In this document: positions 14,687 to 18,562 of the stretch, one piece after another | Numbering within the stretch: the stretch's first letter is position 1 | Layout of the letters: each line of letters opens with the position of its first letter | Assembly (NCBI GenBank): GCA_900544445.1 | Contig: UQVK01000080.1 | Span: 1 to 18,562 of the forward strand | Direction of reading: 5' to 3' | From: an uncultured Lachnospiraceae bacterium | Lineage (GTDB): Bacteria > Bacillota > Clostridia > Lachnospirales > Lachnospiraceae | DNA: 18,562 nucleotides | Notes under the pieces: model-generated | What the model saw: only the letters and a program-made list of their open reading frames with translations | The model's database searches: none | Told to the model about the DNA's origin: nothing | Program-made: the position numbers and the translations under genes

Positions 14687-15577
14687 ATGATTGTCAATCA
14701 GCTTAAGACACTGGACAGCAAGGAAGGAATCATGGAGCGGATTTCTCCCGGCTTTCCTCTTTCCGTCTATCAGACCGATTTTTCCCTGTCCCCCGCACCC
14801 GTTCCCTGGCACTGGCACGAGGATTTTCAGCTCTGTCTGGTGAACCGGGGCGCGGTGCGCTTTCATGTGGTTCATCAGAGCTGCCTGCTGACAGAAAATA
14901 CCGGTCTTTTCATCAACTGCCGGCTGGCGCACATGGCAGAAGCGGAAAGTCCGGACGCTTCCTATTACGGCATCAACGTCCACCCGGATCTGATCTGTCC
15001 GCGCCCGGACAGCCGGGTTTATCAACAGATGCTGCTTCCGCTCCTTCAGTTATCCACATCTTCCGTCTCCCTTTTCGACAAAAGCACACCGGACGGCCTC
15101 CGTCTCACTGAAGCCTTTTCCAGAATTCTGACGCTTTCAGAACAGCCGGAGATTCCGGGCAGAGAGCTGCTCATACAAAGCGAACTGCTCAGCGCCTGGC
15201 CGGGCATCTGGAACATCGTCCGCGGGAGCGGAAAAAATGTCAGCGCCTCCGAAAACCAGCGTCTGAAGGAAATCCTTCTTTATCTGGACGCCCACTATCC
15301 TGAAAAAATCACCCTGGATGCCGTCGCCGGGCACATCCATCTGAGTCCCGGCGAATGCAGCCGTTTTTTCCGCCGGGCGACAGGGCTGACGCTGTTTTCC
15401 TACCTCCTGCAGTACCGGATTCGTCAGAGCGGAAAGCTCCTTTGCAAAACCGATCTGAGCATCGCGCAGATCTCGCTGGAATGCGGGTTTTCCTCCCAGA
15501 GCTACTTCACGGCCTGCTTCCGGAAACTGGAGGGCTGCACGCCGCAGCAATACCGGTACCGGCACCGGACCGGTTAA
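14687..15577 (+). CDS. AraC family transcriptional regulator with N-terminal cupin
   Basis: The 296-residue protein has an N-terminal AraC-type cupin with WHWHE at 41-45 and LAHMAEAE near 81-88. The C-terminal ~105 residues carry two helix-turn-helix units. The first is ITLDAVAGHIHLSPGECSRFFRRATG; the second is LSIAQISLECGFSSQSYFTACFRKLEGCTPQQYR. Regulators of this type sense a sugar or small ligand and activate nearby catabolic or transport genes. Two starts are possible: 14687, behind the G11 tract, or 14732 (MERISPGFP), behind AAGGAAGGAATC. I keep 14687 because LKTLDSKEGI resembles the usual family N-terminus. It is divergent from MATE, and its stop overlaps the stop of the convergent FAD gene by 4 bp. 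Likely targets are the MATE gene or the FAD/SDR genes (inference). Confidence 0.87.
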   Translation: MIVNQLKTLDSKEGIMERISPGFPLSVYQTDFSLSPAPVPWHWHEDFQLCLVNRGAVRFHVVHQSCLLTENTGLFINCRLAHMAEAESPDASYYGINVHPDLICPRPDSRVYQQMLLPLLQLSTSSVSLFDKSTPDGLRLTEAFSRILTLSEQPEIPGRELLIQSELLSAWPGIWNIVRGSGKNVSASENQRLKEILLYLDAHYPEKITLDAVAGHIHLSPGECSRFFRRATGLTLFSYLLQYRIRQSGKLLCKTDLSIAQISLECGFSSQSYFTACFRKLEGCTPQQYRYRHRTG

Positions 15578-17556
15578 ATTTCCTGCCCTCTCCGCTCGCG
15601 GAAAGCCTTCCACTGGGTTTCGAAGAAATACTCCGGTTCCGGCATGGGGCGGACCGGCCGCCAGGTGATCCTGCACTCCTCAGCGCTCTCCTCCCCGATC
15701 TCTTCCACAGTTTTCTGTGACTGAAGCCGGATTTCCTGAATCATTCCTCCCAGCCTGCCTTCATCCATCCTGCACCGGTACAGCTCAGGCATTTTTTCTC
15801 CCGGCTTCTCTCCCTCCGGGTTGGTATAGAGGGCGGAGCCTCTGCTTCCACCGCCGCGCCGGATATAATCCAGCATGGCGGACAGGTACACCTTCTGGGA
15901 GATCAGCATATCCAGCAGGTGATACAGCATTCCCGCCTGGCCGTAATCCGAAATACGGATGTCCCTTTCGAAATGCGCCAGTTCCTCCGTCGTCTCCTTC
16001 AGCGCCTGTTCCAGCATTTCCCCGTTCCGAATCATCCCGGCCGCCCTGCTCATGCGCCCGGCTGCACGCCCCCAGGCTTCGTCTATGTTGGAATTCCCGC
16101 CAGGCCGGGCAGCCAGATTCATGCGCCTCTCGGCAGCCTGCAGGCAAAACGCCCGCTCTTCTTTCGTCAGATGCCTGTGCGTTCGATTTCTGACACAGGC
16201 GATATATTCAGCCGCCCGCTGAGCGCCCGCCTGACCGGCATTGAGCGCACTTCCACCCGGTCGTGTCACACCGTGGCTGCCGCAGACCTCTCCCACTGCG
16301 AAAATCCCTTCTATATTGGTCTGCCAGTGGCAGTCCGTAGACAGCCCTCCGTTATTATGCTGAACACAAACGGCAATTTCCAGCATTTCCCTTCTCAGAT
16401 CCACTCCATGCTCCAGATAAAATGACACGGCGGGCTCATTCATATGCAGCAGCCGCTCGATGGGCGTACCGAAACAGGCGCCGGCGGAGCGCAGATACGC
16501 ACGGGCTTCCTCCGGAAGCTTCTCAAATGCCACCGTTTCTTCGCCCGGATTATGCAGGAAATCCAGAAATACCCGCCTTCCTTTCAGAATCGTTTCCTGA
16601 TATACCAGAAGGTCGATCATGGAAGATCCGCCGTATATCCTGTTGGAATCAAAGGGCCACTGATAGCCCTTCAAAAAAGTCAGATACTGCACCTTCCCGG
16701 GATCCGCAAAATAGTCCATCAGAAATTCCCGTTCGTCCTTCCCTTCCAAGTCCGTGGAGACAAAACGGGGAAGCGCCTGCATATAGGTTCCGCTCACATT
16801 CCAGCGGGGCTTTCGGGAAGCCATTCCAAACTGCCATTCCGTCAGATTCTTTCCCTTGATTCCGGCTTCAAAGGCGATTCCGCTGCTTCCAAGCTGAGAG
16901 GCCGGATAGACGCTGTCCCGGTACATGCCTGCCGGGCCTCCGGTGGCAAGTACCAGATTTTCACACCAGATGACCGTAAATTCACAGCCTTCAGCTTCAC
17001 GACGGTCCAGCCTTTCCCGGTTCAGGCAGAGAACTCCGCACACCTTTTCATCCTTTACGAGAATCTGTATCACCTGCCTGTGATCCAGAACAGGAATCCG
17101 CCGGCGCTTCGCTTCCTGCTCCAGGCATTCCGTCATGATTTTTGAGGTGTAGGGGCCCACGCTGGAAGCCCGCCTTCCCCTGTCGTGATCCGTCTGATAG
17201 CCGATATATTCCCCATATTCATTGTCCGGGAAAGGGACACCCAGCTCCACCAGACGATAAAAACACCTTGCGGACAGAGCCGCCTCGCACAGCGCCAGAT
17301 CGCCGTCCACGCACTGCCCGTGAAACAGATCCTCCGCCATGCTGCGGACGGAATCCGCCTCTCTGCCCGCAAGGGACAGCTTATAATAAGTCTGCTTATC
17401 CGACCCGGTATTGCGTGAGGTCCCGGCCTTTACCTCTTCTGCCAGGATTGCCAGGTCCCGTTCCCCATACTGATGCAGGCGCACGGCCGCCCCATATCCG
17501 GCCGCTCCCGTTCCCACAACCAGCGTCCGAATTTCCATCTCCTTAAAAAACGCCAT
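15574..17556 (-). CDS. FAD-dependent oxidoreductase, fumarate-reductase/succinate-dehydrogenase flavoprotein-like
   Basis: The 660-residue protein has the dinucleotide-binding motif VVGTGAAGYGAA at 13-24. It has the family signature near the middle-to-C-terminal FAD region, GIFAVGEVCGSHGVTRPGGSALNAGQAGA, as in FrdA/SdhA and L-aspartate oxidase. The segment after the first helix reads TSRNTGSDKQTYYK instead of the usual SGSxxAxGG-type flavin loop. The C-terminal ~150 residues do not resemble the fumarate reductase tail. No signal peptide, flavocytochrome heme motif or FMN-binding domain is seen, so it is probably cytosolic. The substrate is unknown. The start at 17556 was chosen for GGAGGAAAAA just upstream; the frame stays open into the upstream hairpin repeat, but that DNA is repeat sequence, not protein. 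It follows an SDR gene on the same strand, so a joint substrate-oxidising pathway is plausible. Confidence 0.82.
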   Translation of the reverse strand: MAFFKEMEIRTLVVGTGAAGYGAAVRLHQYGERDLAILAEEVKAGTSRNTGSDKQTYYKLSLAGREADSVRSMAEDLFHGQCVDGDLALCEAALSARCFYRLVELGVPFPDNEYGEYIGYQTDHDRGRRASSVGPYTSKIMTECLEQEAKRRRIPVLDHRQVIQILVKDEKVCGVLCLNRERLDRREAEGCEFTVIWCENLVLATGGPAGMYRDSVYPASQLGSSGIAFEAGIKGKNLTEWQFGMASRKPRWNVSGTYMQALPRFVSTDLEGKDEREFLMDYFADPGKVQYLTFLKGYQWPFDSNRIYGGSSMIDLLVYQETILKGRRVFLDFLHNPGEETVAFEKLPEEARAYLRSAGACFGTPIERLLHMNEPAVSFYLEHGVDLRREMLEIAVCVQHNNGGLSTDCHWQTNIEGIFAVGEVCGSHGVTRPGGSALNAGQAGAQRAAEYIACVRNRTHRHLTKEERAFCLQAAERRMNLAARPGGNSNIDEAWGRAAGRMSRAAGMIRNGEMLEQALKETTEELAHFERDIRISDYGQAGMLYHLLDMLISQKVYLSAMLDYIRRGGGSRGSALYTNPEGEKPGEKMPELYRCRMDEGRLGGMIQEIRLQSQKTVEEIGEESAEECRITWRPVRPMPEPEYFFETQWKAFRERRGQEI

Positions 17557-17568
17557 TTTTTCCTCCAT

Positions 17569-17706
17569 GTCGGAACGCCCTTTGTTCCGACCGCGCGAAA
17601 AAATCGCGCATGCGATTTTTTCGCTGCAATCACAGCAGTTTTGCGGCGTTCCGACGCAAAACTGCCGATTGAAAAATAAGCCATCGGGCTTATTTTTCAA
17701 TCTTCC
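17569..17706. repeat. Composite hairpin-rich intergenic repeat, long copy, before the FAD gene
   Basis: Four perfect inverted repeats lie head to tail. They are GTCGGAAC/GTTCCGAC (17569-17591), GCGAAAAAATCGC/GCGATTTTTTCGC (17595-17624), GCAGTTTTGCG/CGCAAAACTGC (17635-17665) and GATTGAAAAATAAGCC/GGCTTATTTTTCAATC (17667-17702). The last 52 nt (17655-17706) recur exactly at 18508-18559. The unit fills the gap from just after the SDR stop to the FAD ribosome binding site. TCGGAACGCC (17570-17579) can also pair with GGCGTTCCGA (17645-17654), giving an alternative fold. Confidence 0.85.
17667..17702 (-). terminator. 16-bp-stem hairpin after the SDR gene
   Basis: GATTGAAAAATAAGCC pairs perfectly with GGCTTATTTTTCAATC around a 4-nt loop, 12 nt beyond the SDR stop. 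Its U-run (ATTTTT) is inside the 3' arm rather than after it, so it may be a partial terminator, an mRNA 3'-end stabiliser or just part of the repeat. Confidence 0.5.
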
Positions 17707-17714
17707 TCCCCATT

Positions 17715-18485
17715 TCATAAACGTCGGATATGAAAGCCGCCGTCAACGTCCAGATAGCTTCCCGTGGTATAAAGAATTCTGTCCGAGCAGAACAGACTCA
17801 CCGCATCCGCCACATCCTCCGGGGTTCCCCAGCGCCTGATGGGAAAAACACCCTGTTCCAGCATGGCGTCGTATTTGTCCTTCACCGCGCTGGTCATATC
17901 GGTGGCGATGACGCCGGGCCTGACCTCATGAACCAGGATTCCCTCCGGTGCAAGACGGTCCGCAAACAGCTGTGTAATCATGGCGACACCGGCCTTTGAA
18001 ATGCAGTATTCGCCCCGTGAGGTAGAGGAAACTTTCGCGGAACAGGAGCCCACGTTGACGATGGTTCCCCTTTTCTTTCCGATCCACTCCTGCTTCAGCA
18101 TCTGATTTGCCACAAGCTGCGTCAGGAACAGCGTCCCCTTCGTATTGATCCCCATCACCCGGTCAAAGCTCTCCTCGCTCATCTCCAGGATGTCCTTTCT
18201 TTCAAGCGGAGCCACTCCCGCGTTATTCACCAGCACGTCCACCCGTCCAAAGCGGGCGAGCGTCTCGTCCAGAAGCCGCCTACGGTCCTGCGCGCAGTCA
18301 ATGCTTCCCTGTACATAATGCCAGGTGATGTCCTGCTCTGTCAGCTTTTCGAAAGCCTCCGCATATTTTTCCTTTGCGCCGGTGGCCAGCATCACCACCT
18401 GGTAACCGTCCAGCCCCAGCTGCTTCGCAATGGCATAGCCGATTCCCCGGCTCGCCCCCGTCACAATTGCCGTCTTTTTTCCCAT
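17715..18485 (-). CDS. Short-chain dehydrogenase/reductase (FabG-like SDR)
   Basis: The 256-residue protein is a classical SDR of normal size. It has the cofactor motif TGASRGIG (9-16), NNAG (87-90), the structural Asn N114, and the catalytic triad S147, Y160 and K164 in GSCSAKVSSTSRGEYCISK. RPGVIATDMT and YLDVDGGFHIRRL complete the fold. No basic residue stands out after strand 2 (VVMLATGAKEK), so NAD(H) versus NADP(H) preference is unclear. Such proteins are often annotated as 3-oxoacyl-ACP reductase, but no fatty-acid genes are nearby; next to an FAD oxidoreductase a sugar or polyol substrate is as likely. The start at 18485 is set by GGAGGAAAAA; the in-frame ATG at 18512 lies in repeat DNA. 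It is followed by the FAD gene across a 158-nt gap filled by hairpins. Confidence 0.9.
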   Translation of the reverse strand: MGKKTAIVTGASRGIGYAIAKQLGLDGYQVVMLATGAKEKYAEAFEKLTEQDITWHYVQGSIDCAQDRRRLLDETLARFGRVDVLVNNAGVAPLERKDILEMSEESFDRVMGINTKGTLFLTQLVANQMLKQEWIGKKRGTIVNVGSCSAKVSSTSRGEYCISKAGVAMITQLFADRLAPEGILVHEVRPGVIATDMTSAVKDKYDAMLEQGVFPIRRWGTPEDVADAVSLFCSDRILYTTGSYLDVDGGFHIRRL

Positions 18486-18498
18486 TTTTTCCTCCATA

Positions 18499-18559
18499 TC
18501 GGAGCGCCGCAAAACTGCCGATTGAAAAATAAGCCATCGGGCTTATTTTTCAATCTTCC
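18499..18559. repeat. Short copy of the hairpin-rich intergenic repeat, before the SDR gene
   Basis: TCGGAGCGCC joins directly to a 52-nt block (18508-18559) identical to 17655-17706. The block includes the perfect 16-bp-stem hairpin GATTGAAAAATAAGCC/GGCTTATTTTTCAATC (18520-18555). It ends at the SDR ribosome binding site and probably follows the stop of another gene just beyond the window. It lacks the ~76-nt middle of the long copy. Confidence 0.85.
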
Positions 18560-18562
18560 CCC

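Noticed and set aside
17557..17718. A 54-residue N-terminal extension of the FAD protein through the hairpin region
   Set aside because: This DNA is the intergenic repeat, part of which also occurs before the SDR gene. The Rossmann motif starts properly after 17556, which has a GGAGGA ribosome binding site.
17569..18559. A CRISPR array or tRNA cluster as explanation of the repeats
   Set aside because: There are only two copies ~850 bp apart separated by a gene, no regular spacers, no cas genes and no cloverleaf or anticodon pattern.

Overview
The window looks like chromosomal DNA from a gut Firmicute, most probably a Lachnospiraceae-type Clostridium. This is inferred from the moderate G+C content, strong GGAGGA-type ribosome binding sites, sigma-A-type promoters in AT-rich gaps, and the gene mix: GH36, an AGE-family isomerase, DUF5703, AraC, MATE and a YrrT-like methyltransferase. 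Nearly all genes lie on the minus strand. Only a small XRE regulator and an AraC regulator are on the plus strand. No rRNA, tRNA, CRISPR array or transposase was found.

Right-to-left (transcription order), the layout is as follows. (i) 18562-15574: a short-chain dehydrogenase (SDR) and a large FAD-dependent, fumarate-reductase-like oxidoreductase. Each is preceded by a copy of the same hairpin-rich intergenic repeat, which ends at the ribosome binding site. The FAD gene converges on, and overlaps by 4 bp, an AraC regulator (14687-15577, plus). The AraC start lies 6 bp behind an 11-G homopolymer. (ii) 14505-13159: a MATE efflux transporter divergent from AraC, with a palindrome over its promoter. 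It ends convergently against the XRE regulator in a shared bidirectional terminator. (iii) 12503-7184: a long same-strand run of a DUF5703 glycoside-hydrolase-like protein, a YdcF-like protein, a SAM methyltransferase, a glycerophosphodiester phosphodiesterase and a YrrT-like methyltransferase. The last of these has its own promoter. (iv) 7081-5308: a RloA/RloB (AbiL-type) phage-defence pair with its own promoter. RloA is intact, but RloB has an in-frame stop and lacks its middle. (v) 5282-1246: a GH36 alpha-galactosidase, a PrcB-domain lipoprotein and a YihS-like AGE-family sugar isomerase, ending at a strong terminator. (vi) 973-1: the N-terminal part of an AlbA_2/Schlafen-type putative regulator, with a good promoter and a 12-bp inverted repeat upstream.

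Functionally, the window combines sugar scavenging (GH36, DUF5703 protein, AGE isomerase), an uncharacterised redox pair (FAD enzyme plus SDR), small-molecule modification and turnover enzymes, regulators and a decayed defence island. The most unusual features are the modular hairpin repeat in front of the SDR and FAD genes, the poly-G tract at the AraC ribosome binding site, and the doubly damaged rloB beside an apparently intact rloA.
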